Origin: JBQTGK01 sp052400665
GTDB lineage: Bacteria; Bacteroidota; Bacteroidia; Bacteroidales; Marinifilaceae
Strand: one strand, 5' to 3'
DNA length: 64,000 nucleotides
NCBI GenBank assembly: GCA_052400665.1
Contig: JBQTGK010000014.1
Part shown: piece after piece, positions 1 to 8,826 of the stretch
How the letters are laid out: the number at the start of each line of letters is the position of its first letter
Position numbering within the stretch: position 1 is the first letter of the stretch
Notes under the pieces: generated by a model
Told to the model about the DNA's origin: nothing
The model's input: the letters and a program-made list of their open reading frames with translations, nothing else
Databases searched by the model: none
Position numbers and translations under genes: made by a program

Positions 1-1818
1 GATTATCATGGAGACGATGAGTTTACCTATCAGATTTGTGATGATGATGGCGCTTGTACAACAGCCGTAGTTTATGTTGAGGTTGTAGAAGTCAATGACC
101 ACATGAATGCTGTGGATGATACAGACACAACAGAGGAGGATACGCCAGTAACAACTCAGGTATTGCTTAACGATACCGATATTGAAGGTACTATTGATCC
201 AACTAGTTTGAGTATTTACAGTTCGCCTTCAAACGGTACAGTTGTAGTGAATGCCGATGGAACCATTACATATACTCCTGAAGCTGGTTTCAATGGGGTC
301 GATACCTATAAATATCAGGTTTGTGATGACGGTGGATTCTGTGATATTGCTACTGTAAATATTATTGTTAGTCCTATTGATGATGCTCCGATTGCTTTGG
401 ATGATACTTATGTTACTCCAGAAGATGTGGCTATTTTCATGGATATTTTGGCAAATGATAGTGATCAGGATAATGATTTAGATCCAACGTCTGTTACTAT
501 TATTACAGATCCAGCAAATGGTGTTGTTACAGTAGATCCTGTAACTGGTCAGTTGTATTATATTCCAGATCCTAATTATCATGGGACTGATGAGATTCTG
601 TACCAGGTTTGCGATCTGAAAGGGAATTGTACTACTGCAGCAGTAACAATTATAGTGAATGAGCAGTACGATTTACCAGTTGCTAACGATGATGAAGAGA
701 TTACGCCTGAGGATGTAGCTATTGATATTGACGTTTTGGCAAATGATTGGGATGTAGATGGTAATATCGATTTATCAACACTCGAAATCGTGAATCAACC
801 TAAAAATGGTAGTGTAACTATTGATCCGGAAACAGGAATTATTACTTATACACCAAATGAAGGATTTAACGGACTGGATTTGTTTAGTTATAATATTTGC
901 GATAATCACGATCATTGCGATCAGGCAACTGTAAGTGTTATTGTAACACCAGTTAATGATCCGCCGGTAGCTGTTGATGATTATATTGAGACTTTAGATA
1001 ATACAGAAACTACGATTAGAGTTCTTATTAATGATGAAGATCCTGATGGAGATGATTTAACTGTGAGTATTATTGAAGGACCTTTACACGGAACTGTAAA
1101 AGTGGAGAGTGATGGTTCAATAACTTATAAAGCTGATTTGGGTTATTACTGTAATACAGACTCCTTCGTTTATAGTATTTGTGATCCTTATGGCTTGTGT
1201 GATACGGCTGAAGTGATGATCACAATTGATCCTTTAGACAGTGATTCTGATCGAATTCCAGATGCAATTGAAGGACTTTGGGTAGATCAGGATTCAGATG
1301 GTATGCCAAATTTTATGGATACAGATAGTGATAACGATGGTATATCTGATTGGGTTGAATCCCAAATTGTAGATTCATGTTTGGATCTTCCAGTTGATAC
1401 TGATGGTGATTCAATTCCTGATTATCTGGATTTAGATAGTGATAATGATGGCTATTCAGATGAAGAGGAAGGTGATGACGATTGTGATGGCGATGGAATA
1501 GTAGATTACCTCGATGCTTATGATGATTGTGCCGAATATGTATCTATTCCAGAAGGTTTTTCTCCTAATGGCGATGGTGTTAATGATTTCTTTGTGATTA
1601 AGGGAATTAAAGATTTCCCAAATAGCGAATTAATGATTTTTAATCGTTGGGGAGCTAAAATTTACTCTAAAAAAGGATATCAAAACGATTGGGATGGAAG
1701 AGCCGATAACAGTTTAACTGTTGGATCTGAAATTATTCCTGAAGGAACCTATTATTATGTGATTGATCTTGGAAACGGATCAAAAGCCTTGAAAGGATTC
1801 ATTTACATAAACTACTAA
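1..1818 (+). CDS. T9SS-secreted tandem-repeat adhesin, C-terminal part (5' end outside window)
   Basis: The frame is open from base 1, so the start lies upstream. About 605 residues are visible. One partial and four full Ig/cadherin-like repeats of about 95 aa each run from a D-D-x-Y/D-x-T-x-E-D opening to a strand ending in a C-x6-C pair (such as CDDGGFC, CDLKGNC, CDNHDHC). They are followed (about residues 410-510) by acidic thrombospondin type 3-like calcium-binding repeats with DSDxDGxxD motifs. The last 90 residues start FSPNGDGVNDFF and contain FNRWG and PEGTYYYVIDLG, the hallmarks of the gliding-associated type B sorting domain (CHU_C), which sends proteins through T9SS to the cell surface. 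The next gene, PorP/SprF-like, lies 10 bp downstream; such pairs are common and suggest cargo-specific anchoring. Probable role: calcium-stabilised surface adhesin. The ligand is unknown. Confidence 0.9.
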   Translation, partial: DYHGDDEFTYQICDDDGACTTAVVYVEVVEVNDHMNAVDDTDTTEEDTPVTTQVLLNDTDIEGTIDPTSLSIYSSPSNGTVVVNADGTITYTPEAGFNGVDTYKYQVCDDGGFCDIATVNIIVSPIDDAPIALDDTYVTPEDVAIFMDILANDSDQDNDLDPTSVTIITDPANGVVTVDPVTGQLYYIPDPNYHGTDEILYQVCDLKGNCTTAAVTIIVNEQYDLPVANDDEEITPEDVAIDIDVLANDWDVDGNIDLSTLEIVNQPKNGSVTIDPETGIITYTPNEGFNGLDLFSYNICDNHDHCDQATVSVIVTPVNDPPVAVDDYIETLDNTETTIRVLINDEDPDGDDLTVSIIEGPLHGTVKVESDGSITYKADLGYYCNTDSFVYSICDPYGLCDTAEVMITIDPLDSDSDRIPDAIEGLWVDQDSDGMPNFMDTDSDNDGISDWVESQIVDSCLDLPVDTDGDSIPDYLDLDSDNDGYSDEEEGDDDCDGDGIVDYLDAYDDCAEYVSIPEGFSPNGDGVNDFFVIKGIKDFPNSELMIFNRWGAKIYSKKGYQNDWDGRADNSLTVGSEIIPEGTYYYVIDLGNGSKALKGFIYINY

Positions 1819-1828
1819 TTAAAAGAAC

Positions 1829-2773
1829 ATGAAGAAAACAAGTATACAAATTCTAAAATGTGCAATATTATTGCTGTTAATATTTCCTTTTGACGATAGT
1901 GTAAAAGCTCAACAGGATCCAATGTACACACAATATATGCACAATCCATTAACGGTGAATCCGGCTTATGCCGGAAGCACCGATATGCTAAGTGCAATGT
2001 TTCTGGCCCGTGAACAGTGGGTGGGTTTCGATGGAGCACCAAAATCAAGAACTTTAACCATGAGTGCACCCATTACAAAATATGATATTGGTGCTGGAAT
2101 TGCTTTTATTAATGATGAGCTAGGGCCTGTAAAACAGAATAGTTTATATGCCGATTTTGCTTATCATCTTAAGGTAAGTGATAGGGCCAAATTAGCCTTT
2201 GGAATTAAAGGAGGTTTTGATATGATTCAAATTAATTTGATGAATCTGAATTTGAATCAACAAAACGATCAGACTTTTGCCGATGATTTTTCAGAAGATT
2301 TTATTCTGAATTTTGGTTTAGGATTATACTATTATACCGATCGTTTTTATATGGGACTCTCAGTTCCTCGCTTGTTAAAAAATAATTACGATAACGATGG
2401 TTTTAATACAACAAGTTATGGGTACAAGGAACGTCACTATTTCGTGACAACAGGAGCTTTATTTGATATTAACGAGAACCTAAAGTTTAAGCCATCAGTA
2501 TTAGCAAAAGTAGTTTGGAATGCTCCGGTTTCGGTCGATTTATCGGCTAATTTTATTTTGAATGATATGTTATGGCTGGGTGCTGCATACCGAATAAAAG
2601 ACTCCATGAGTTTTTTGCTTCATTATCAGCTAACAGAACAATTGAGAGTTGGTTATGCTTTTGATCTTACAGAATCGGAACTGAGAAAATACAACAATGG
2701 AACGCATGAAATTATGATTGCTTTCGATTTCCAGTTCAACAAGAAGAAAATAATGACTCCAAGGTATTTCTAA
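1829..2773 (+). CDS. PorP/SprF family type IX secretion system membrane protein
   Basis: A 314-aa outer-membrane beta-barrel protein. A signal peptide (about residues 1-27, ending VKAQ) precedes the family signature QQDPMYTQYMHNPLTVNPAY and AGS. The rest alternates strands typical of the PorP/SprF family (REQWVGFDGAPKS, GAGIAFINDELGP, VGYAFDLTESELRKYNNGTHEIMI) and ends in a short basic tail. Family members either form part of the T9SS attachment complex or partner one large type B substrate, as SprF does with SprB in Flavobacterium. It sits directly behind a type B adhesin, so the second role is the better guess. Ten bases separate the two genes, so they are probably co-transcribed. Confidence 0.93.
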   Translation: MKKTSIQILKCAILLLLIFPFDDSVKAQQDPMYTQYMHNPLTVNPAYAGSTDMLSAMFLAREQWVGFDGAPKSRTLTMSAPITKYDIGAGIAFINDELGPVKQNSLYADFAYHLKVSDRAKLAFGIKGGFDMIQINLMNLNLNQQNDQTFADDFSEDFILNFGLGLYYYTDRFYMGLSVPRLLKNNYDNDGFNTTSYGYKERHYFVTTGALFDINENLKFKPSVLAKVVWNAPVSVDLSANFILNDMLWLGAAYRIKDSMSFLLHYQLTEQLRVGYAFDLTESELRKYNNGTHEIMIAFDFQFNKKKIMTPRYF

Positions 2774-2791
2774 TCCTAATGAATTAAAATT

Positions 2792-4936
2792 ATGAGAAAA
2801 ATAACATGTAACATTCTATTCATCGGGGTTTTATTAGTGAGCTTTTCGGTGAATGCACAAATGATAGAAAGAGCAAATAAGTATTTTGATTCGTTTTCTT
2901 ATGAAGAAGCCATTGATTTGTACGAAATTATCTGGAAGAAGGATACTTTAAATCAAGAAGTAGCTAAACAGCTGGCAACATCCTATCGACTAACAAACAA
3001 TTCAGAGAAATCGGAATTATGGTATAGTCGTGTTGTAGGATATTCAGTTGCTGAAAATGATGATCTTTTTTATTATGCGAAGGCTTTGCAGAGTAATAAA
3101 AAGTATGCTCAAGCTAAAATTTGGATGGATAAGTATCTTGAAAGTGGATCGATAGATAGAGGAAATAAAATAGAACTCGATTATATCTCAGATTTAATGA
3201 AAGATTCTCTGCGATATAAAGTTGAACCCATAGCAGTTAATTCTGAAGCATCTGATTTTGGAGTTAGTTTTTATAAAAATGAACTTGTTTTTTCATCAGC
3301 AAGAGAAAAACAGTCTGTCATTAAAAGAAATTATACATGGAATAATCAAAATTATCTTAGAATGTATCGAGCTACAATTAAAGATAATGGGGATGTTGAA
3401 AATGCAGCTTTGTTTTCAAAAAAATTAGGTACAAATTATCACGATGGTCCCGTTTGTTTTAATGTCAAAGGCGATGAAATGTTTCTCACTCGTAACTACC
3501 TTTCTAAAAGTAAAAAAACGAAAGCCAATGAGGATGGTATTATAAATATTAAGCTCTACTATTCAAAAAAGAAAGGTAATGATTGGTCTGCTCCGGAATT
3601 ATTCAATTTTAATATGGAAGGCTTCTCTACCGGTCATCCAAGTCTTTCAAAAGATGGAAAAGACCTGTATTTTATTTCTGACCGTCCGGGTGGATATGGA
3701 GGAACAGATATTTATGTGTCCCATAAAAAAGGTTCTTCTTGGAGTATTCCAGTTAATATGGGTGACAAAATAAATACAGCAGAGAATGAAATGTTTCCTT
3801 TTATATCAGAAGGGAATCAATTGTTTTTTGCATCTAACGGACATGCTGGTCTTGGAGGATTAGATTTGTTTTCTATTGATTTAAAGGATAAGAATTCGGC
3901 GCCTATTAATTTAGGTTATCCTATCAATACTTCTAAAGATGATTTCGGTTTGATCTTGAAAAATGATCAGGGCTATTTTACTTCTAATCGTTTGAAAGGG
4001 GAAAGTTTCGATGATATTTACCACTTTTCAATTGTATCAAGATTACTTAAAGGTCAGGTTTTTAACTCAGAAACAAACGAAATACTTGGAAATACCCGAG
4101 TGTCTCTTTTAAATGAAAATGGCGATCTTATTGATAAATTTTCTACAGGAGAAGATGGTAAATTTAGATTCTTGATCCCTGAAGTTAAAAGTTATCAACT
4201 TAGATCGGAAAAAGAACGATTTGCAGAAGGAAGTGTTGTTATGTCAGCTTCCGATTTTCAGGATGAAACAGAAACGAATGTTCTGGTTTATCAGGTTCCC
4301 GATAATATTTTACATTTAAATGGATTGACTATCTTTAAAGAAGATGAAAAACCTATTGCGCAGATGACTATTACAGTTCAAGATCAGCAAACCAAAGAAG
4401 AGTTTGATGTATTAAGCGATACTTTGGGGAAATTTACTTGTCACTTGAAGCGCGAAACAGAATACAATCTGGAATTTAGAAAAAAAGGACTGATGTCGAA
4501 ATATGAACAAATAAGTACCTTAAAGCTATCTGGTAACAACATCTATATTTGTAAAAAATTCGATCGCTTACAGGTTGGAAAAACTTTTATTCTGAAAAAT
4601 ATTTTATACGATCTTGATAAAGCTAATATTCGTGAAGATGCTGCCATTGAGTTAGAAAAGCTAGTTTTAATTATGGAGTCTAATCCAGGTTTGAAAATTG
4701 AGTTAAGCTCTCATACTGATTCTAGAGGTAGTGATTCTTACAATTTGGAATTATCCGAACGAAGAGCAAAATCTGCAGCTGCTTTTATCGTTTCAAGGGG
4801 GATTTCTCCCGATAGAATTGTTGCCAAAGGTTATGGTGAAACTAAATTGATTAATCGTTGTGCTAATGGTGTAAAATGTAGTAAGGCAGAACACCAGGCG
4901 AATCGTAGAACCGAAGTGAAAATTTTAGAATTGTAA
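2792..4936 (+). CDS. OmpA-family protein with PD40 repeats, PorE-like
   Basis: 714 aa. A signal peptide (residues 1-22) leads into a TPR-like helical region (FDSFSYEEAIDLYEIIW), then WD40-like beta-propeller repeats (PD40: SKDGKDLYFISDRPGGYGG and similar), a carboxypeptidase-regulatory-like beta-sandwich (about residues 420-500), and a C-terminal OmpA domain (about 600-714) with ILYDLDKANI, SHTDSRGSDSYN and LSERRA, the peptidoglycan-binding pattern. This order matches PorE of the T9SS, which ties the secretion complex to the cell wall. Many Bacteroidota genomes have several such paralogues beside PorP/SprF genes, so this may be a locus-specific partner and not the core PorE. It lies 18 bp after the PorP gene and ends at a strong terminator. 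Confidence 0.85.
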   Translation: MRKITCNILFIGVLLVSFSVNAQMIERANKYFDSFSYEEAIDLYEIIWKKDTLNQEVAKQLATSYRLTNNSEKSELWYSRVVGYSVAENDDLFYYAKALQSNKKYAQAKIWMDKYLESGSIDRGNKIELDYISDLMKDSLRYKVEPIAVNSEASDFGVSFYKNELVFSSAREKQSVIKRNYTWNNQNYLRMYRATIKDNGDVENAALFSKKLGTNYHDGPVCFNVKGDEMFLTRNYLSKSKKTKANEDGIINIKLYYSKKKGNDWSAPELFNFNMEGFSTGHPSLSKDGKDLYFISDRPGGYGGTDIYVSHKKGSSWSIPVNMGDKINTAENEMFPFISEGNQLFFASNGHAGLGGLDLFSIDLKDKNSAPINLGYPINTSKDDFGLILKNDQGYFTSNRLKGESFDDIYHFSIVSRLLKGQVFNSETNEILGNTRVSLLNENGDLIDKFSTGEDGKFRFLIPEVKSYQLRSEKERFAEGSVVMSASDFQDETETNVLVYQVPDNILHLNGLTIFKEDEKPIAQMTITVQDQQTKEEFDVLSDTLGKFTCHLKRETEYNLEFRKKGLMSKYEQISTLKLSGNNIYICKKFDRLQVGKTFILKNILYDLDKANIREDAAIELEKLVLIMESNPGLKIELSSHTDSRGSDSYNLELSERRAKSAAAFIVSRGISPDRIVAKGYGETKLINRCANGVKCSKAEHQANRRTEVKILEL

Positions 4937-4956
4937 ATAAAATTGATACAAAAAGA

Positions 4957-4981
4957 GAGCCGTACATCTGATGTACGGCTC
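4957..4981. terminator. Bidirectional intrinsic terminator between the T9SS genes and sucD
   Basis: Perfect 11-bp stem GAGCCGTACAT / ATGTACGGCTC with a CTG loop, extended by A-U pairs, A-rich on the left and T-rich on the right. It lies between two convergent genes, so it can serve both. Confidence 0.9.
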
Positions 4982-5004
4982 TTTCTATTAATTATAGTTG
5001 CTTA

Positions 5005-5880
5005 TTATCCTAAAACTTCTTTCATTTTTTTACCGATATCGGCAGGAGAACTTACTACGTGAATTCCTGCAGCAGATAAAGCCTTCATTTTTTCTTCGGC
5101 AGTACCTTTACCACCTGCAATAATTGCTCCGGCATGGCCCATACGTTTACCCGGAGGGGCTGTTTGTCCGGCAATAAAGGCAACAACAGGTTTATCTACA
5201 TTTTTTGCAATATATTCAGCTGCAGTTTCTTCATCCGAACCGCCAATTTCACCAATTAAAACAATGGCTTCGGTTTTAGGATCATCATTTAAAAGTTTAA
5301 CGGCATCAATGTGCTTGGTGCCAATAATAGGGTCGCCACCAATTCCAATGGCTGTTGATTGTCCAAATCCAGCTTCGCCAAGTTGATGCACTGCCTCGTA
5401 GGTTAATGTGCCAGAACGGGAAACAATACCTATATTACCGGGTTTGTGAATAAACCCTGGCATGATACCAATTTTAGCTTCCCCAGGAGTAATAACTCCC
5501 GGACAGTTTGGACCAACCAAGGTAGTATCTGGATATTTCTTTAAAAATTCATGAACCTGAAGCATGTCTAAAGTAGGAATACCTTCGGTAATACAGATTA
5601 CCAGTTCAACACCTGCTTCGGCAGCTTCCATAATGGCATCGGCAGCAAATGGAGGTGGAACAAAAATTACAGAGGCATTGGCTCCTGTTTTTGCAACGGC
5701 ACCTCTCATGGTATTGTGAATCGGAATTTTATCCATAAAAAGTTGTCCGCCCTTACCTGGAGTAACACCGGCAACAACATTTGTTCCGTAATCGATCATT
5801 TGCTGGGTATGAAAAGCCCCTTCGGAACCAGTGATTCCCTGAACCACCAGTTTTGTATTTTTATCAACTAGTACACTCAT
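5005..5880 (-). CDS. sucD: Succinyl-CoA synthetase (ADP-forming) subunit alpha
   Basis: 291 aa, the usual length. This subunit binds CoA and carries the phosphohistidine of the TCA-cycle enzyme that converts succinyl-CoA, ADP and phosphate to succinate, CoA and ATP. Visible motifs: the Rossmann CoA-binding start VQGITGSEGAFHTQQM, LVGPNCPGVITPGE, SRSGTLTYEA, and the active-site GHAGAI with His249. Its ATG overlaps the stop of sucC as TAATG, so the two are translationally coupled. It acts as a heterodimer or heterotetramer with SucC in the cytoplasm. Confidence 0.98.
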   Translation of the reverse strand: MSVLVDKNTKLVVQGITGSEGAFHTQQMIDYGTNVVAGVTPGKGGQLFMDKIPIHNTMRGAVAKTGANASVIFVPPPFAADAIMEAAEAGVELVICITEGIPTLDMLQVHEFLKKYPDTTLVGPNCPGVITPGEAKIGIMPGFIHKPGNIGIVSRSGTLTYEAVHQLGEAGFGQSTAIGIGGDPIIGTKHIDAVKLLNDDPKTEAIVLIGEIGGSDEETAAEYIAKNVDKPVVAFIAGQTAPPGKRMGHAGAIIAGGKGTAEEKMKALSAAGIHVVSSPADIGKKMKEVLG

Positions 5881-7049
5881 TACGATTTTATTGTTTTTAA
5901 GGTGGATACAACTTTTTTGGCAGCATCTCTCAATTCGGTTGCTGCAATAATATTCATGCCCGAATCTTCCAGAAGTTTTTTTCCTTCTTCGGCATTGGTT
6001 CCTTGTAAACGCACTACAATAGGCACCTTAGTATCGATATTGTTAATTGCTTCGATGACTCCTTTTGCAACACGATCGCAACGTACAATTCCCCCGAAAA
6101 TATTTATTAAAACTGCTTTTACATTCTTATCCGATAAAATAATTCGAAAGCCTTTTTCAACGGTTTCGGCCGAAGCTCCTCCTCCTACATCAAGAAAGTT
6201 AGCCGGCTCTCCACCTTCAAGTTTAATAATATCCATGGTTCCCATTGCTAGGCCGGCACCATTTACCATACAACCAATATTTCCTTCTAGTTTAATATAG
6301 TTTAGTCCCGATCTGCCAGCTTCTATTTCTAAAGGCTCTTCTTCATCTAAATCGCGCAAAGCAGTAATGTCCTTATGGCGATACATTGCATTATCGTCGA
6401 AATTCGCTTTGGCATCCAGAGCTAAAACATCTCCTTCTTTAGTTACCACCAAAGGATTAATTTCAAAAATAGAAGCATCAGTTCCCATATAAGCCTTATA
6501 AAGAGACATTAAGAATTTAACACCATTTTTGAAGGCATTTCCACTTAAGTTTAGGGCAAATGCCATTTGTCTGGCCTGGAATGGCTGTAATCCAACAGCA
6601 GGATCAATTGCAACTTTTAGAATTTTTTCAGGAGTTTCTTCTGCAACTTTTTCAATTTCCATTCCTCCTTCGGTTGATACCATAAAAGTTACCATGGAAG
6701 TTGCCCGGTCGAAAACAATACCTGCGTAGAGCTCTCTATCAATATTTGAGGCAGCTTCGATTAATACTTTCTTTACCAGTTTCCCCTCAGGTCCGGTTTG
6801 ATGTGTTACCAGAGTCATTCCTAAAATGTCGTTGGCATACTTGGAGACATCCTGAGATGTAGGTGCAAATTTAACACCTCCGCCTTTACCGCGACCACCT
6901 GCATGAATTTGCGCTTTTACAACTACTGGCAGGCCAATTTCCGTAGCGGCTTCTTCAGCTTCCTTAACCGAGAATGCAATTTTGCTTTCCGGAACAGGAA
7001 CACCAAACGAGCGTAAAATTTCTTTTGCTTGATATTCGTGAATCTTCAT
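5880..7049 (-). CDS. sucC: Succinyl-CoA synthetase (ADP-forming) subunit beta
   Basis: 389 aa. The ATP-grasp subunit binds the nucleotide and succinate. It opens with MKIHEYQAKEILRSFGVPVP, followed by VVKAQIHAGGRGKGGGVK in the ATP-grasp domain, FEINPLVVT (metal and nucleotide site), and the C-terminal CoA-ligase domain GAGLAMGTMDIIKLEGG and FLDVGGGA with NIFGGIVRCD. It is the first gene of a two-gene operon with sucD. The 520 bp upstream show no clear TAnnTTTG promoter reading toward it. Confidence 0.98.
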   Translation of the reverse strand: MKIHEYQAKEILRSFGVPVPESKIAFSVKEAEEAATEIGLPVVVKAQIHAGGRGKGGGVKFAPTSQDVSKYANDILGMTLVTHQTGPEGKLVKKVLIEAASNIDRELYAGIVFDRATSMVTFMVSTEGGMEIEKVAEETPEKILKVAIDPAVGLQPFQARQMAFALNLSGNAFKNGVKFLMSLYKAYMGTDASIFEINPLVVTKEGDVLALDAKANFDDNAMYRHKDITALRDLDEEEPLEIEAGRSGLNYIKLEGNIGCMVNGAGLAMGTMDIIKLEGGEPANFLDVGGGASAETVEKGFRIILSDKNVKAVLINIFGGIVRCDRVAKGVIEAINNIDTKVPIVVRLQGTNAEEGKKLLEDSGMNIIAATELRDAAKKVVSTLKTIKS

Positions 7050-7570
7050 TCTGTATGTTTTTTTGTTAGGCTTGGAAAAGACCTGCGTATTCTGTGTTTA
7101 TTGTTTGCCTTGATTTTAACAGCTAAGCAAGTCGGTAAGCATTAATATTTAATTAGTTAATTTTTAGATTAACCTAAATATATAAATATCTGCATTAAAT
7201 AAAAAGTACATTTGCCGTAAATTTAAAGATCCCTTCGTATTTGCAGTAAAATGAGTGTTAAGTTTCATTTATATAGTTGATTAGAGTGTGTTTTTCATTA
7301 TCTATCGGCTTATAGATAGAGCTGATAAGAAAAAGATTATAAAAGTGTTCTTCGAAAGAGATAAAAACATGTAAAAACTCCCATTTGTCGACTTTTTTAA
7401 ATATTCTCCCGATTAAATATGGCTTAAATGATTCAGATTTAGTAATTTCAAACTCAAAGAAAATAAATAAGGAGAATATGGATTTGTTTTAATGGCCATA
7501 ACAGATAAATATTTCTCTAAGCCGATAAATTGTTCTAATTTTAATTGATTCAATTTTAAAACATAAAAAA
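7050..7570. other. Long divergent intergenic region with a recurring 12-bp motif
   Basis: 521 bp without a credible gene, lying between sucC (leftward) and the PspA-type module (rightward). It holds two copies of TAAGCCGATA(G/A)A: one at 7518-7529 on the plus strand and one at 7301-7312 on the minus strand. A third near-copy lies at 8732-8743, inside the module. A TACATTTG box (7207-7214) resembles a Bacteroidota -7 element, but no TTTG lies 19-20 bp upstream. The region is strongly AT-rich. Promoters for both flanking operons must lie here but cannot be placed with certainty. Confidence 0.5.
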
Positions 7571-7966
7571 ATGAGTACATATTTTAACAGGGTAAAAGAT
7601 TACCTATTGAATTTAGAATACAATATTGTTCAGGAGGATAAAACAGAAGAACTTTTTATAGTCGAAAATCCTGAAGGTGGAATTGCAAATCTGGTTGTAG
7701 ACTGTGAGGATCCTATATTAGTTATTGAAGGTTTACTTTTTGAATTGTCTGATGTAAAACCTGATATCTATAAATCATTGTTGATAAAAAATCGTGAAAT
7801 TATTCATGGAGCATTCACGCTGGATGAATCAGGGAAGAAAGTTATTTTCCGAGATACTCTTCAGTTAGAGAACTTAGATCAGAATGAATTGGAAGCAACA
7901 TTAAATTCTTTGGAAATGTTGTTGAGCGAATATTCTGAGGAGATTATTTCATTTTCAAAATTGTAA
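7571..7966 (+). CDS. YbjN / type III chaperone-like small protein (YjfI-like position)
   Basis: 131 aa, acidic, soluble, no signal peptide. It reads as an alternating alpha-beta protein (helix, strands FIVENPEGGIANLVVDCED and PILVIEGLLFEL, helix, strands GAFTLDESGKKVIFRDTLQL, helix), the pattern of the YbjN / CesT-Tir chaperone fold that Bacteroidota annotations call YbjN or Tir chaperone. It stands directly before a PspA gene with 21 bp between them. In the E. coli yjf operon, yjfI (DUF2170, about 133 aa) holds the same position. Proposed role: small partner or chaperone of the PspA-like protein; this is inference from fold and context. Confidence 0.6.
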   Translation: MSTYFNRVKDYLLNLEYNIVQEDKTEELFIVENPEGGIANLVVDCEDPILVIEGLLFELSDVKPDIYKSLLIKNREIIHGAFTLDESGKKVIFRDTLQLENLDQNELEATLNSLEMLLSEYSEEIISFSKL

Positions 7967-7987
7967 CCTATATAAACAGAAATATAA

Positions 7988-8692
7988 ATGGGAATTTTTA
8001 GTAGACTTTTTAATGTGGGAAAAGCAGAAGCTCATTCCGCTATAGATAAATTAGAAGATCCGATTAAGATGACCGAGCAGGGAATCAGAGATCTTAAAAA
8101 AGATTTAGACAAAAGCTTACAGGCACTTGCGGAAGTTAAAGCTTTGGCAATTCGTAGTAAGAGAGAATTAAATGAGCAAAAATCAGTAGCTAAAAACTAC
8201 GAGCAAAAAGCAATTTTGTTATTGCAAAAAGCAGAAAAGGGCGATTTAGAAATGGCCGAAGCCGAACGTTTGGCAACCGAAGCTCTTAGCCGTAAAGAGG
8301 AAGCAAATTCCAATGTTGTTCGGGCTCAGGAGGAAGTATCTAAATTTGATACGAATATTAGTCAGCTTGATGCTAATGTTAAAAAACTTAAATCGACCAT
8401 TACGCGTTACGAGAATGAATTGAGAACTTTAAAAGCTCGTGCTCGTGTAAGTTCAGCAACACAGAAAATTAACAAGCAGCTTTCAGGAATTGATAGTTCG
8501 GGAACAGTTGGGATGTTAGAAAAAATGAAAGATAAAGTGGCTCAGCAAGAGGCTATGGCCGAAGCTTATGGCGATATTGCTTTTGAAAATCGTAGTTTAG
8601 ATGATGAGATTGATTCTACATTAAGTGATTCTAATGTAAAAGCATCCAATGCATTGGAAGAATTGAAAGCAAAAATGAAAAATAAAGAATAG
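7988..8692 (+). CDS. PspA/IM30 (Vipp1) family membrane-stress protein
   Basis: 234 aa, nearly all helix. It begins MGIFSRLFNVGKAEAHSAID, the amphipathic N-terminal helix of the PspA/IM30 family, then LEDPIKMTEQGIRDLKKDL and long coiled coils (about residues 25-150), with a shorter helical C-terminus. Family members form ESCRT-III-like rods and rings on the inner face of the cytoplasmic membrane and protect or remodel it under stress. No PspF or PspBC partners are nearby. Together with DUF350, DUF4178 and polyamine genes, this resembles the E. coli YjfJ branch more than classical PspA. Confidence 0.9.
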   Translation: MGIFSRLFNVGKAEAHSAIDKLEDPIKMTEQGIRDLKKDLDKSLQALAEVKALAIRSKRELNEQKSVAKNYEQKAILLLQKAEKGDLEMAEAERLATEALSRKEEANSNVVRAQEEVSKFDTNISQLDANVKKLKSTITRYENELRTLKARARVSSATQKINKQLSGIDSSGTVGMLEKMKDKVAQQEAMAEAYGDIAFENRSLDDEIDSTLSDSNVKASNALEELKAKMKNKE

Positions 8693-8765
8693 CTGTTTTA
8701 TTCGACTATAGTTGCAAAATTAAAACGAAATAATGCCGATAGATAGTTAAAAAGGAATCATGAAC

Positions 8766-8793
8766 GTAGTGAAATGAATTCTTATTTCACTAC
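8766..8793 (+). other. Intercistronic hairpin between the PspA and DUF4178 genes
   Basis: Perfect 10-bp stem GTAGTGAAAT / ATTTCACTAC with an 8-nt loop, 33 bp before the DUF4178 start. There is no T-tract after it, so it is more likely an mRNA processing or stability element than a terminator. Confidence 0.5.
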
Positions 8794-8826
8794 TAATCGG
8801 GGTTACAAATTTGAACGAAATTAAAA

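Noticed and set aside
5902..6300. 132-codon frame antisense to sucC
   Set aside because: Shadow of the strongly biased sucC codons; no family features.
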